The position numbers and the translations under genes were made by a program. Of a DNA stretch of 64,000 nucleotides, positions 49,167 to 59,422 are shown piece by piece. Under the pieces are notes generated by a model. It ran no database searches, was not told where the DNA came from, and saw nothing but the letters and a program-made list of their open reading frames with translations. Numbering within the stretch: position 1 is the first letter of the stretch; every line of letters starts with the position of its first letter. Origin of the DNA: Deinococcus sp. Leaf326 (GTDB taxonomy: Bacteria > Deinococcota > Deinococci > Deinococcales > Deinococcaceae); contig NZ_LMOM01000054.1 of assembly GCF_001424185.1 (NCBI RefSeq), forward strand, positions 62,749-126,748. Reading direction: 5' to 3'.

Positions 49167-49868
<702 letters not shown>

Positions 49869-49899
49869 GCCCGCCACTCTAGAGCAGCCTGCACGGCGA

Positions 49900-49935
49900 A
49901 CGCCCCCCAGGGCAAGGGAGCCTGAAGGGGGGCGT
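49900..49935 (-). terminator. Hairpin between the YlmH-like and aldo/keto reductase genes
   Basis: Perfect 9-bp stem acgcccccc/ggggggcgt beyond the aldo/keto reductase stop; no T-tract is present, so termination strength is uncertain. Confidence 0.55.
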
Positions 49936-49966
49936 GGTGGAAGCGGGTCAGCGCCCAGTGGCCCGG

Positions 49967-50890
49967 TCAGGGCAGCTTGTTGCCGGCGGCGCGGTAGATA
50001 CCGTACCAGTCCTCGCGTGACAGCGTGATCTCGGCGGCCCTGGCACAGTCGCGCAGGCGCCCGATGTTCATGGTGCCGGTCACGGGCTGCATCTTTGCGG
50101 GGTGACGCAGCAGCCACGCGACAGCAATGGTCGTGTTGCTCACGCCGTGCGTAGCCGCCACGCGGTCGATCTCGGCGTTCAGCTCGGGGAATTTGGGGTT
50201 GTCGAGGAACACGCCCTCGAAAAAGCCGAACTGAAAGGGCGACCAGGGCTGGATGGTCACGTCGTTCAGGCGGCAGTAGTCCAGAATGCCGCCGTCGTGA
50301 TCCACCGAGGCCGGGTTGGTCATGTTCACGTTGATGCCGCTGTCGATCATGCCCGTGTGCATGATGCCGAGCTGAAGCTGGTTGGCGACCAGGGGCTGAC
50401 GTACGTACCTCTTCAGCAGCTCCATCTGGTAGGGATGCTGATTCGACACGCCGAAGTGGCGCACCTTGCCGGCCTGCTCCAGTTCGTCGAAGGCGGCCGC
50501 CACTTCTTCGGGCTCGACCAGCGTGTCAGGGCGGTGCAGCAGCAGCACGTCGAGGTAATCGGTCTTCAGGCGTTTCAGGATGCCGTCCACCGAGGCCAGG
50601 ATGTGCTCCCTGCTGAAGTCGAAGGTCTGAACGTCCTGCCGGATGCCGCACTTGGACTGGAGCAGCATCTGGTCGCGCCGCAGCCCGAGGGCCCCCACGG
50701 CCTCCGCGAAGATCTCCTCGCAGCGGCCCTTGCCGTAGATGTCGGCGTGGTCGAAGAAGTTGGCGCCCGCTTCCACCGACGCGCCCACGAAGGCCTGCGC
50801 CTGGGCACTGTCGAGCGAGTCGATACGCATACAGCCGACCGCCACCACCGGAACGTCGAGGTCGCTGGTGCCGAGTTTGATGGTTCTCAT
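49967..50890 (-). CDS. Aldo/keto reductase
   Basis: 307 residues. MRTIKLGTSDLDVPVVAVGC, then ANFFDHADIYGKGRCEEIF (catalytic Asp/Tyr), LLQSKCGIRQ (catalytic Lys), a helical section around HILASVDGILKRLKTDYLDV with the conserved HRPD, and VANQLQLGIMHTGMIDSGI. It is the YdhF-like AKR subgroup with NADPH as the expected cofactor; the physiological substrate is unknown. AGGGGG lies 7 nt before the ATG at 50890, which makes the upstream in-frame start at 50968 unlikely. Confidence 0.93.
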   Translation of the reverse strand: MRTIKLGTSDLDVPVVAVGCMRIDSLDSAQAQAFVGASVEAGANFFDHADIYGKGRCEEIFAEAVGALGLRRDQMLLQSKCGIRQDVQTFDFSREHILASVDGILKRLKTDYLDVLLLHRPDTLVEPEEVAAAFDELEQAGKVRHFGVSNQHPYQMELLKRYVRQPLVANQLQLGIMHTGMIDSGINVNMTNPASVDHDGGILDYCRLNDVTIQPWSPFQFGFFEGVFLDNPKFPELNAEIDRVAATHGVSNTTIAVAWLLRHPAKMQPVTGTMNIGRLRDCARAAEITLSREDWYGIYRAAGNKLP

Positions 50891-51158
50891 GGTCTGTCCC
50901 CCTGAAGAAAAAGTGGGCACCGGGGTGCGGCGCCGCGCGCGGACCTGCTGGGTTTCGGGCGCCCGCATTGAAGCACGCCGGCCCCCGGCACCGCGCCGCG
51001 CCGCACCTTCACACCGCCTTTAGAGCCCCGGCCGGAGAAAAGACGTCGCAGGAGGCCGGGCTGGGTGCCCGAGAGAATAGAGAGGAGAAAGCCGGCGCTC
51101 TGCTGTTGCGCCTCTGCATCTGGAACTCTGCTCCGGGACGACAGTGGCCGCGCGATTC

Positions 51159-51962
51159 CTACGGCCCGCCGAACACCTGCACCCAGTAGGTCGGAAACAG
51201 CGTGGCCGCCGCGCCGTTGTTCACCGCGCCGCCGAACAGGGTCCAGGCCGGGCTCATCAGGTTTTCGCAGTGGCCGGGGCTGCCCAGCAGGCTCTGTACG
51301 GCCTCCTGCGCCGTGACCGGGCCGTAGGAGAGGTTTTCGCCCACGCTGCCCCGGAAGCCGTAGGCGGCCGCGCGGTCCAGCGGCGTGCTGCCGTCCTGCG
51401 GGTTGACGTGGCCCCGGAAGTTCAGGCGCACGAGGTCGGTCGCCTGCCGGGCCGCCGCCGCCTCCAGCCGGGCGTCCCACTTCAGGGGGGGCACGGCGTT
51501 CATAAGCCGGTCGCCGCATTTCTGCCCCTGAAAGCGGGCGCGGTTGGTGGCCGCCAGAAAGTCGCCGAGCCAGCGGCGGCTCTGGGTCAGGTCTACCCGG
51601 GCAGGGGTGGCAGCGATGAGGGCCAGGCGGTTACCAGCGGTGCTCAGGCCGTATTCGCTCAGGTCGCGCCAGGGGGCACAGCTTTCCTGCACGGCCCGGC
51701 GTAGCCCCGCAAGGTCGCCGAAGGTCAGCTGCCAGCCGTGCGCGTCGTGGGCGCGGTACCCCTGAGCAATCAGGGCGCGGGTCAGCTCGGTGCCGCGCAG
51801 CACCTCGCGGGCCGCCAGCCCCAGCGCGGGGGTCTCGCGCGCCGTCACGCCGCAGCGGGCGAGTTCGTGCCGGGCGGCGGCGGCGGGATCGGCCACGTTC
51901 TGGGCCAGTCCGGCGCCGGTGGCCAGCAGCGTGGCGGCGAGGGCAGACAGGCGGCGGTTCAT
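51159..51962 (-). CDS. Secreted CAP/SCP-domain protein
   Basis: 267 residues with a signal peptide (RRLSALAATLLATGAGLAQ). The CAP signature is in WDARLEAAAARQATDLVRLN, HVNPQDGSTPLDRAAAYGFR, VGENLSYGPVTAQEAVQSLL and GHCENLMSPAWTLFGGAV: the conserved HxNP, GENL and C-terminal motifs. Bacterial CAP proteins are secreted and often bind small hydrophobic ligands or divalent metals. TAGGCT lies 9 nt upstream of the ATG. It stands alone. Confidence 0.9.
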   Translation of the reverse strand: MNRRLSALAATLLATGAGLAQNVADPAAAARHELARCGVTARETPALGLAAREVLRGTELTRALIAQGYRAHDAHGWQLTFGDLAGLRRAVQESCAPWRDLSEYGLSTAGNRLALIAATPARVDLTQSRRWLGDFLAATNRARFQGQKCGDRLMNAVPPLKWDARLEAAAARQATDLVRLNFRGHVNPQDGSTPLDRAAAYGFRGSVGENLSYGPVTAQEAVQSLLGSPGHCENLMSPAWTLFGGAVNNGAAATLFPTYWVQVFGGP

Positions 51963-52002
51963 TCGTCTCCCAGCCTAGAGCTCCGGGCCTGACGGCCTTC
52001 TG

Positions 52003-52635
52003 TCAGCGTCCGGCCGGGCCTTCCCCGCCGGGGGCGGTCAGGGGACGCAGCGCGCCGCCTTCCCTGAAACGCAGTTCCGCGACGGCCACGGCTCCGCTGA
52101 GCAGCGTTATCCGCAGCTGTGGCCCGGCGACCCGGACCGCTCCGGAGACGTACAGCCCACGGACCTGCGTGGTCAGCCGGGCGCGCGCCTGGGCGCTCAG
52201 TGTGACCGGCGTTCCGGCAGCCGGGAGGGCGGGTGGTGCTGGCGCGGCGGCCCAGGGACCGGGCCGTTTGCCCGCCGGTCCTCCCCCCGGCAGCGGCGGT
52301 GTGGCGAGCGGCTGCACGTTGCCCTGAAGGTCGAACCCCACGGCGCTCACGGCCTGGCCCTGGTAGGTCAAGGCGGCCTCGGGGCCGGCCGGGCCGCGGC
52401 GCACGGCTCCGATCTCGAGGGCCGTGACGACCTGGGCGGCGCGGGCCAGAACCGCGCGCGTCTGCGCGAGGGTCAGGGTGACCTGCGTCTGGGGTGGGCG
52501 GGGTCCGGCCGGGGGCCGGAGGTCTTCGCCCCGTTGCGCGTGGCCGGTTGCCGACCCACCCAGTACCCCCACACACAGCAGCGCTGCGGCGAGGGCACCG
52601 GGCCGGAAGTTGGGAAAGAGTCTGGGTCTGGTCAT
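52003..52635 (-). CDS. Exported hypothetical protein
   Basis: 210 residues starting at the ATG at 52635, which gives a signal peptide (RPGALAAALLCVGVLGGSATGHAQ-type). The earlier in-frame ATG at 52665 would add ten unlikely residues. The rest is Ala/Pro/Gly-rich with an N-terminal helical stretch (LTLAQTRAVLARAAQVVTAL) and a beta-like C-terminal portion (YVSGAVRVAGPQLRITLLSG). I do not recognise a domain. The gene lies 40 nt upstream of the CAP gene stop region and is possibly co-transcribed with the Pro/Ala-rich gene. Confidence 0.65.
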   Translation of the reverse strand: MTRPRLFPNFRPGALAAALLCVGVLGGSATGHAQRGEDLRPPAGPRPPQTQVTLTLAQTRAVLARAAQVVTALEIGAVRRGPAGPEAALTYQGQAVSAVGFDLQGNVQPLATPPLPGGGPAGKRPGPWAAAPAPPALPAAGTPVTLSAQARARLTTQVRGLYVSGAVRVAGPQLRITLLSGAVAVAELRFREGGALRPLTAPGGEGPAGR

Positions 52636-52711
52636 GGTGTGGGGTTCAGCGTAGAGCCCTGACATGAACGCCGCGGCAGAGCGGGGATTCGGAGACGGGT
52701 CCGGGCAAAAG

Positions 52712-52738
52712 CACAGGGGCCAGCACGGCGGCTGACCC
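52712..52738 (-). terminator. Hairpin after the Pro/Ala/Gly-rich gene
   Basis: Imperfect stem aggggccagc / ggctgacccct directly after the stop, with no run of T on the minus strand. Confidence 0.45.
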
Positions 52739-52761
52739 CTGGATGCGTCCGGTATCCGGAC

Positions 52762-53652
52762 TTACTTGCCGGGAGTGACGGGCGCGGGCGCGGCTTCGCC
52801 GGGCTGGGCAGGCACGGCCGGAGCGTTGCCGGGCCGGACCGGAGCAGCGGTGCCGGGCTTGGCCGGGGTGCCGGAGGTCGTCTTGTCGGCGGCGGGCATC
52901 GGCGGGCGGGGCATGGCGCCATTCTGGGGACCGCCGTGGGGAGCCTGGCTGGGCAGCGCGGGCACGCAGTTCAGTGTGCGGTCACCCAGACGGCCCTGCT
53001 CGGCGCGGGGGGCGCCTGCTTCGCGCTGGCCGGGCTGGGGCTGCGCGGCGCCGGGGCGGGCCGCACCAGGACGGGCTGCAGAGTCGGGGCGCGGGGCACC
53101 CGGGCGCTCGGCTCCCGGCTGGGGCGCGGCCGGACGGGCCATGCCGGCAGCCGGGGCGACGGGCGCCGGGCGGCCCTGCTGGGCGCCGGGCTGCGCGGTA
53201 CCGGGCTTGGGGGCATCGGCGCCGGGTGCGGGCGGGGTGGGGAGGGCCGCGCCGGCCTGGGGTGCGGTGGGAGCAGCAGGCTTGGCCATACCGGTCGCCG
53301 GGGTACCGGGCTGAGGCGGGGTAGGCAGGGCGGCGCCGGCCATCCGGGGTGCGGGCGGGGTCGTCAGGCCACGCGCTTCGGGGCGGCCGACCGGGCCGGC
53401 CTGAACGGTGCAGAAGTACGCTTCGCCCTGGCCCTGGGGGGCCTGGGGACCACGGGCGCCGCGGGCCAGGCCGCCCTGGCCGGGAGTGCGCTGCCCGGTG
53501 GTGGGCGGGGCGGCCTGCGGAGCGGGGGCAGTGGCGGCGGGCGCCGGCGCAGTGGTGGGCGAGGCGGAGCCGCCGGCGGCGAGGCTCGAACCCAGCAGGG
53601 TCAGGGTGAGCAGGGTCAGGGCGGGCAGGGTCTTGCGGTTCAGGTTGCGCAT
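52762..53652 (-). CDS. Secreted Pro/Ala/Gly-rich low-complexity protein
   Basis: 296 residues with a signal peptide (LPALTLLTLTLLGSSLAAGG). Almost all the mature protein is Pro/Ala/Gly/Thr/Gln with repeated blocks of the form GAALPTPPAPG and AAGMARPAAPQPG. Two isolated Cys (EAYFCTVQAGP and TLNCVPALPS) about 160 residues apart could form one disulfide. No fold can be predicted. AGGAG lies 7 nt before the ATG at 53652. Probably an extended envelope or surface protein; function unknown. Confidence 0.75.
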   Translation of the reverse strand: MRNLNRKTLPALTLLTLTLLGSSLAAGGSASPTTAPAPAATAPAPQAAPPTTGQRTPGQGGLARGARGPQAPQGQGEAYFCTVQAGPVGRPEARGLTTPPAPRMAGAALPTPPQPGTPATGMAKPAAPTAPQAGAALPTPPAPGADAPKPGTAQPGAQQGRPAPVAPAAGMARPAAPQPGAERPGAPRPDSAARPGAARPGAAQPQPGQREAGAPRAEQGRLGDRTLNCVPALPSQAPHGGPQNGAMPRPPMPAADKTTSGTPAKPGTAAPVRPGNAPAVPAQPGEAAPAPVTPGK

Positions 53653-53920
53653 GGGGGGTCTCCTGGAGTGAGGTGGACGGAGGGCCACAGCTTCCGGACG
53701 CGGTGTCCGGCGGGGGCCGCTCTGCTGTCCTGAGAAAGAGTGTGGCAGTGGCCGCTGAAGTGCTTCCGGCACGCCGCTGAATGAATGCTGAATGCGCCCG
53801 GTGCCCCCGAAACGGCGGCTACCAGCGCGTAGGTCGGCGCGCCTCAGCCGGACTTCTCAGACTGGCGGCGGGACCGGCGCTGTTCTCCCTCCGGTGCCCG
53901 GAAAGCGGGGCGACTCCGGA

Positions 53921-55384
53921 TCAGGCGGGCGCGTCGCCAGGGCCTTCCAGTGGCAGGGTGAAGCCCACCCGCAGCTCGCCTTCTTCCTGCGCGGCGAAGG
54001 TGTCACCGCCGTGTGCGCGGGCGGTCGCCTGCACGATCGACAGCCCAAGCCCCGAGCCGCCGTCGCCCTGTCTGGTCTGCGGCCCACGGGCGAAGCGGTC
54101 GAACAACCGGGGCAGAAATGCCGGGGGCAGTGTGGCAGGGTTGCTTACGCTCAGTACGGCGCGGTCCCCCTCGCGGCGCAGCTCGGCGCGCACCACGGCC
54201 CCCGGCGGACTGTAGGTGGCGGCGTTGCTCAGCAGGTTGTGCAGGGCTCCCGCTACCCGCGTCCGGTCGGCCCAGGCGCTCAGGCTGGGAGCCTGTACCT
54301 CGAACTGCACCTGTGGGGCGAGGTCGGCGCTGCGGGCCACCTCGGCGCGCAGCAGCTCGCCCAGGTCGGTGGGTTCGCCCCGCAGCGGCTCGCCCGCGTC
54401 GAGCTTGCTCAGGAGCAGCAGATCGCCCACCAGCCGCGCGGCGCGCCGGGTCTCGCGGCGCAGGTTGTCCAGCAGCCGGGCGCGGGTCTCACGGGCCTTG
54501 TCGCTCTCGTCCAGGGCCAGCCGTTCCAGGATTTCCAGACTGCCCTGCATCGCCGCCAGGGGGGTACGCAGTTCATGCGAGGCGTCCGCGACGAAGGTGC
54601 GGGTGCGGGCCTCCTCGGTCTCCAGACGTCCGAAGGCCTCCTGAAGCCGCCCGAGCATCTGGTTGAGACTCCCGGCCAGCGAGGCGACCTCGTCCTGGGC
54701 GCGGGGCAGCGGCAGCCGCGCCGAGAGGTCGCCCGCACCGAGCGTGCGCGCGCGCGCCGCCATGTCCCGCAGCGGACGCAGGCCCAGGCGCAGCAGCCGC
54801 GCACCGATCAGCGCGAGCAGGGCCAGCGCCCCCGCCGCGATCAGAGCGTAACTGCCCGTGACCCCCAGGGCCAGGCGCCCTCCCACGTTGCCCGGCGTCG
54901 CCAGTCCTGCCAGGAGATCACCCGAGAGTGGCCGCAGGAACAGGGTGCCCGCGTTCCCTGGCAGGGCCCACTGGCCCGTTCCCAGCTGGCGGGCCGACTG
55001 CGCCGCCGCCGCCGGTAGTTCGGGGTGCGGCGCGGTGTCGGTGTAGCACAGCGCCGAAGGGTGGCCCTGTGCGTCCGGGCAGTCGGCGCTGGGGGCACTG
55101 AGCACGAGCACGCCCCAGGTGCCCGAGGCGAGCGCCGTGGCCGCGAGGTCCTGGTAGGCCGCGTACAGCCGGGTCTGGGCGTCGTCCTCCGCCTGGGCGC
55201 TGCGGGCGATGAGGGCCAGCCCGCCCGCCGTGAGCTGGCGGGCCTGCGCGTCGCCGAAGTCGCGCACCCGCAGGAACAGCAGCCCCCCGATGAGCAGCAG
55301 GGTCAGGGCCACGCCGCCCAGCAGCAGCGCGAGCAGCCGCGCGCTCAGGCCCAGTGGCCCCAGGGACCGGGGGCGCGAGTGCAC
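53921..55384 (-). CDS. Sensor histidine kinase
   Basis: 487 residues starting with GTG at 55384, 8 nt after the response regulator stop. TM1 is about 14-37 (ARLLALLLGGVALTLLLIGG); a periplasmic region carries the segment LYAAYQDLAATALASG; TM2 is about 190-212 (GSYALIAAGALALLALIGAR). HAMP follows, then HisKA (FVADASHELRTPLAAMQGSL with the phospho-acceptor His) and HATPase (GGSGLGLSIVQATARAHGG). Cognate partner is the adjacent regulator; the signal is unknown. Confidence 0.93.
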   Translation of the reverse strand: MHSRPRSLGPLGLSARLLALLLGGVALTLLLIGGLLFLRVRDFGDAQARQLTAGGLALIARSAQAEDDAQTRLYAAYQDLAATALASGTWGVLVLSAPSADCPDAQGHPSALCYTDTAPHPELPAAAAQSARQLGTGQWALPGNAGTLFLRPLSGDLLAGLATPGNVGGRLALGVTGSYALIAAGALALLALIGARLLRLGLRPLRDMAARARTLGAGDLSARLPLPRAQDEVASLAGSLNQMLGRLQEAFGRLETEEARTRTFVADASHELRTPLAAMQGSLEILERLALDESDKARETRARLLDNLRRETRRAARLVGDLLLLSKLDAGEPLRGEPTDLGELLRAEVARSADLAPQVQFEVQAPSLSAWADRTRVAGALHNLLSNAATYSPPGAVVRAELRREGDRAVLSVSNPATLPPAFLPRLFDRFARGPQTRQGDGGSGLGLSIVQATARAHGGDTFAAQEEGELRVGFTLPLEGPGDAPA

Positions 55385-55392
55385 GCGTGGGC

Positions 55393-56067
55393 CTAGCGCA
55401 GCCGCAGGGCGTAGCCGGCCCCGCGCACCGTATGGATCAGTTCGGGGTCGCCCAGCGCCCGGCGCAACTGGCGCACGTACACCTCGACGATGTTGTCGTC
55501 GCCCAGAAAGCCCGCGCCCCACACCATGTCCAGCAGCGCCGCCTTGCTCAGCGCCCGCTCGGGCTGGCGCAGGAACGCCGCGAGCAGGTCCAGGGCGCGC
55601 GGCGTGAGGTCCAGGGGTTGCCCGCCGCGGCTCGCCTCCCGCAGCTCGGTGTCGAGGTTCAGGTCGGCGTAGGTCAGCACCCGCCCTTCCTCGGGGGCCG
55701 CACGGCGCAGCACCGCCCGCAGCCGCGCCACGAGTTCGCCGAAGTGAAAAGGCTTGACGAGGTAGTCGTCGGCCCCCTGGCTCAGCCCGGCGATACGGTC
55801 CTCGACGCCGTCGCGGGCGGTCAGGATCAGGACCGGCACGTTCTGGCCCGGCCGGCTGCCCCGGCGCAGGGCGCGCAGCACCTCCAGCCCTCCCACGCCC
55901 GGCAGCCCCAGGTCCAGAATCAGGGCGTCGGGCCGGCCGGCGGCCAGCAGGTCGAGCGCCTCGCCCCCGCTGGCCGCTACCGTGACCTCGAATCCCTCGT
56001 AGCCCAGGCCCAGGCTCAGGTAGTCGCGGATGCCCGGATCGTCTTCCACCACCAGCACACGCGGCAT
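55393..56067 (-). CDS. OmpR/PhoB-type response regulator
   Basis: 224 residues. The receiver: VLVVEDDPGIRDYLSL, phospho-acceptor ILDLGLPGVGGLEV, and VLILTARDGVEDRI with QGADDYLVKPFHFGEL (the Lys). The C-terminal winged helix includes LDLTPRALDLLAAFLRQPER and VWGAGFLGDDNIVEVYVRQL with RRALGDPELIHTVRGAGYAL. It begins the operon with the kinase. TACACT (56076-56081) lies 8 nt before the ATG, so it is probably leaderless. No target genes can be read here. Confidence 0.95.
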   Translation of the reverse strand: MPRVLVVEDDPGIRDYLSLGLGYEGFEVTVAASGGEALDLLAAGRPDALILDLGLPGVGGLEVLRALRRGSRPGQNVPVLILTARDGVEDRIAGLSQGADDYLVKPFHFGELVARLRAVLRRAAPEEGRVLTYADLNLDTELREASRGGQPLDLTPRALDLLAAFLRQPERALSKAALLDMVWGAGFLGDDNIVEVYVRQLRRALGDPELIHTVRGAGYALRLR

Positions 56068-56197
56068 AGGGCGTCAGTGTAGAGCTGCGCCGTGCGGAGC
56101 GTGCCCGACATGAAGACTTCCGGTCACCCCGGACAGGTTGTGCTGGGCCATAGCTGGCAGCTGCGGCCAGAGTCCGCCCGGAACTCGGCGGGGGCGT

Positions 56198-56446
56198 CTA
56201 CCGGTCCCCGGCGCCCGCTTCTGGTCCGGCCTCCAGCTCGGCCAGACGCAGACCGCGTTCGTAGAAGTCCCACAGCTCACCAGTCCAGCCCGCGTAGAGG
56301 CGTCGGCGGTTGGCAGCGTCGGCGGCCTCCAGCGCCTCGCCCAACGCGCGGTAGAAGCGGCTGCCCTGTTCGCGCAGGGCGCGGGCGGTCCAGTAGGTGG
56401 GCGCGGCCATCAGGGTGCTCAGGCGGGGGTCGGCGGGAGTGTCCAC
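56198..56446 (-). CDS. Small conserved-looking protein, unknown function
   Basis: 82 residues from GTG at 56446, or 70 from the ATG at 56410. The text STLMAAPTYWTARALREQGS then FYRALGEALEAADAANRRRL and AGWTGELWDFYERGLRLAEL has the Trp/Tyr/Arg-spaced helices of a real small globular protein rather than GC-shadow text. A CATCAT box lies 6 nt before the GTG. It is divergent from parA, 45 nt apart. The longer frame upstream is antisense to parA and non-coding. Confidence 0.5.
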   Translation of the reverse strand: MDTPADPRLSTLMAAPTYWTARALREQGSRFYRALGEALEAADAANRRRLYAGWTGELWDFYERGLRLAELEAGPEAGAGDR

Positions 56447-56491
56447 GCCGGCATGATGCCGCCTGGAAGGGCGTCTGCTAGGCTCCTGGGC

Positions 56492-57127
56492 ATGACCAGG
56501 GTCATTGCCATCACGTCGGAAAAGGGGGGCGTGGGTAAAAGTACCCTGGCGGTACACCTGACCGGCGCCCTGCACGGACGTGGCCTGAACACGTTGCTGG
56601 TCGACGAGGACGACCGCGTCGGCAGCGGCCTGCGCTGGGCGCAGCGTGCGCTCGCGGCCGGAACGCCGCTGCCGTTCGGGGTGGTGGGCGCCGACGACGT
56701 GAAGCCCAGGATGCTCTCGGGCCTCGACGCGCTCGTACTGGACACCGAGGGCCGCCCGCGCCGCAAGGACCTGCGCCAGCTCGCGGGCCGCGCCGACCTC
56801 ATTCTGGTGCCCAGCGGCGTCTCGCCCCTGGAACTCGACGCGACCCGCGAACTGCTGGAGTTCCTGACCCCCGAGCTGGGGGCCAAGGGCGGAGGCCGGG
56901 CGCAACTGCGCGTCGTCCTGACCCGCGTGCCCCCGGTGGGCCGTGCAGGCGAGGAAGCGCGCGACGCCCTGGTCCGTGAGGGCGCGGCCGTGTGCCGCAC
57001 GCTGGTGCGCCAGTACGCCGCCTACCAGCGGGCCGCCGAGGCGGGAGCGCTCGTGCGCGACGTGCGGGATGAACGCGCCGCCAGCGCCTGGACCGACGTG
57101 CAGGCACTGGCCGAGGAGTTGATGTAG
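56492..57127 (+). CDS. ParA/MinD-family ATPase
   Basis: 211 residues. Deviant Walker A: IAITSEKGGVGKSTLAVHLT; switch: LVDEDDRVGSGLRWAQRAL; Walker B: LDALVLDTEGRPRRKDL. It lacks the N-terminal HTH of plasmid ParA types, so it belongs with short Soj/ParA and cobyrinic-acid-like ATPases. TAGGCT lies 7 nt before the ATG. The gene is followed by a small basic protein in a pattern seen for orphan ParA systems. No ParB or centromere-like iterons lie nearby. Confidence 0.88.
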   Translation: MTRVIAITSEKGGVGKSTLAVHLTGALHGRGLNTLLVDEDDRVGSGLRWAQRALAAGTPLPFGVVGADDVKPRMLSGLDALVLDTEGRPRRKDLRQLAGRADLILVPSGVSPLELDATRELLEFLTPELGAKGGGRAQLRVVLTRVPPVGRAGEEARDALVREGAAVCRTLVRQYAAYQRAAEAGALVRDVRDERAASAWTDVQALAEELM

Positions 57128-57131
57128 GAAT

Positions 57132-57390
57132 ATGGGACGTTTCGATTATCTGGAGGCCGTGCCGGCCGAGGGCGGCAAGAAGAAGGCCCGCAAGGCCCTC
57201 AAGAAACTGAGGAAAAAGGCCGCCCTCGCCCTGGTGGCCGAGCCGGTGGGGCGCCGGGGCGAGACGACCGAGCGGGTCGAGGCCGTGTACGTGCGCAAGG
57301 AAACCGTTCGGGCCGTGTGGCGCGAGGTGAAGCAGGAGGGCGGCGAGAGCGTGAGCGAACTCGTCGAGGACCTGCTGCTGCGCTGGCTGC

Positions 57391-57404
<14 letters not shown>
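57132..57404 (+). CDS. Small basic protein downstream of parA, possible RHH partner
   Basis: 90 residues, strongly basic N terminus (GGKKKARKALKKLRKKAALA) and a C-terminal helix pair with a strand (VEAVYVRKETVRAVWREVKQ then SVSELVEDLLLRWLRERA). That arrangement, one strand then two helices, fits a ribbon-helix-helix DNA-binding dimer, the usual partner of short ParA proteins. It starts 4 nt after the ParA stop and overlaps gluQRS by 14 nt. Partner and site are inference. Confidence 0.72.
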
Positions 57405-58275
<871 letters not shown>

Positions 58276-58567
58276 GGTGGGTTTTGGGTTGGAAGGCGGT
58301 CTGGTCTCGTTTGCGCTCCCCCCCAGTCCCCCTCCCGCCGGGAGGGGAGCTAAGCGCTGCGCTCGGCAAGAGTCGTGCCGGAGGTCGGCGGGGCGGCTCC
58401 TGCTTGCGGCGTGACGGCTCAGCTCGGGGCCGGCCACACTGGGTTGGAATGGCCCGCGCGCTGCGCGCACGACGGCCTTCGGGGGAGTTGGGCGGTGGGG
58501 TTCGCTTACGGCCAGTGAAAGCTCGGGCTTTCGCTTCCTCTCCAAACCACGGGCCACAAGCCCCTGT
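58276..58567. other. Palindrome-rich gene-free stretch
   Basis: 292 nt between the gluQ and kynA stops. It holds cccctccc-gcc-gggagggg (58329-58347), cggca/tgccg (58364-58380), GCGCGC-T-GCGCGC (58456-58468) and gaaagc-tcgg-gctttc (58517-58532). The last could terminate kynA on the minus strand. The rest looks like a dispersed small repeat or relic of a mobile element, with no ORF in it. Confidence 0.5.
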
Positions 58568-59422
58568 CTACAGCCTCGTCCGCACCGCCCACAACTCGGG
58601 GAACAGCACGACTTCCAGTGCCCGGCGCAGGTAGCCCGCGCCGCTCGTGCCGCCCGAGCCGGTCTTGAAGCCGATGGTGCGCTCCACGGTCGTCAGGTGG
58701 TTGAAGCGCCAGCGGCGGAAGTTGTCCTCTACGTCCAGCAGCTTTTCGGCGAGTTCGTACAGGTCCCAGTACTGCTCGGGGTCGCGGTACACGGCGAGCC
58801 ACGCCTCCAGCACCGCCTCGTCGAGTTGTGCGGGCTGGGCGAGGTCGCGCTCCAGCACGGCCTGGGGAATGGGCAGGCCACGGGCGGCGAGCAGCCGCAG
58901 CGTCAGGTCGTACACGCTGGGGGCACGCAGGGCGCCTTGCAACGGGTCGTGCAGGTCGGGGCGGTGCTCGTGGGGGCGCAGCAGGGCGGGGTTGCGGTTG
59001 CCCAGCAGCACCTCGACCATGCGGTAGCCCGCCGATTGGAAGCCCGACGCCGCCCCGAAGGCGCTGCGAAACTGCAGGTAGTCGGCCGGGGTCATGGTCT
59101 TGAGGACCTCCCAGGCGTTCGTCAGCTGTTCCTGGGCGCGTACCACCCGCGACAGCATCTTGAGGGGCGTGTCGGTCACGCCGCCCGCGAGCAGGGTCAT
59201 GGCCGCCTGCAACTCGCGGATGATGAGCCCCAGCCAGACTTCCGAGACGTGATGCACGGCGATGAACAGGTGCTCGTCGTGCGCGGCCGTCACCGGCTGG
59301 TGGGCGGCGCGCAGGGCGTCGAGGTGCAGGTAATCGCCGTAGCTCAGGCGGCGGGTGAAGTCCTGGTAGGCCTGCTCTGGGCTGTCGGCGTGAGTGCCCT
59401 CGGAAGAGCCGGGGGCACTCAC
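58568..59422 (-). CDS. kynA: Tryptophan 2,3-dioxygenase
   Basis: 284 residues. Heme enzyme that opens the indole ring of Trp to N-formylkynurenine. LSYGDYLHLDALRAAHQPVT, ELQAAMTLLAGGVTDTPLKM, QFRSAFGAASGFQSAGYRMV and the C-terminal FNHLTTVERTIGFKTGSGGT (with the TGxGGT loop that binds the substrate carboxylate). Length and motifs are typical of bacterial enzymes. Its ATG overlaps the kynU stop (ATGA), so it is translationally coupled as the second gene. kynB is not in the window. Confidence 0.96.
   Translation of the reverse strand: MSAPGSSEGTHADSPEQAYQDFTRRLSYGDYLHLDALRAAHQPVTAAHDEHLFIAVHHVSEVWLGLIIRELQAAMTLLAGGVTDTPLKMLSRVVRAQEQLTNAWEVLKTMTPADYLQFRSAFGAASGFQSAGYRMVEVLLGNRNPALLRPHEHRPDLHDPLQGALRAPSVYDLTLRLLAARGLPIPQAVLERDLAQPAQLDEAVLEAWLAVYRDPEQYWDLYELAEKLLDVEDNFRRWRFNHLTTVERTIGFKTGSGGTSGAGYLRRALEVVLFPELWAVRTRL

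Noticed and set aside
50968..51189. Small plus-strand ORF between the aldo/keto reductase and CAP genes
   Set aside because: No promoter, ribosome site or plausible protein text; mixed GC-rich sequence.
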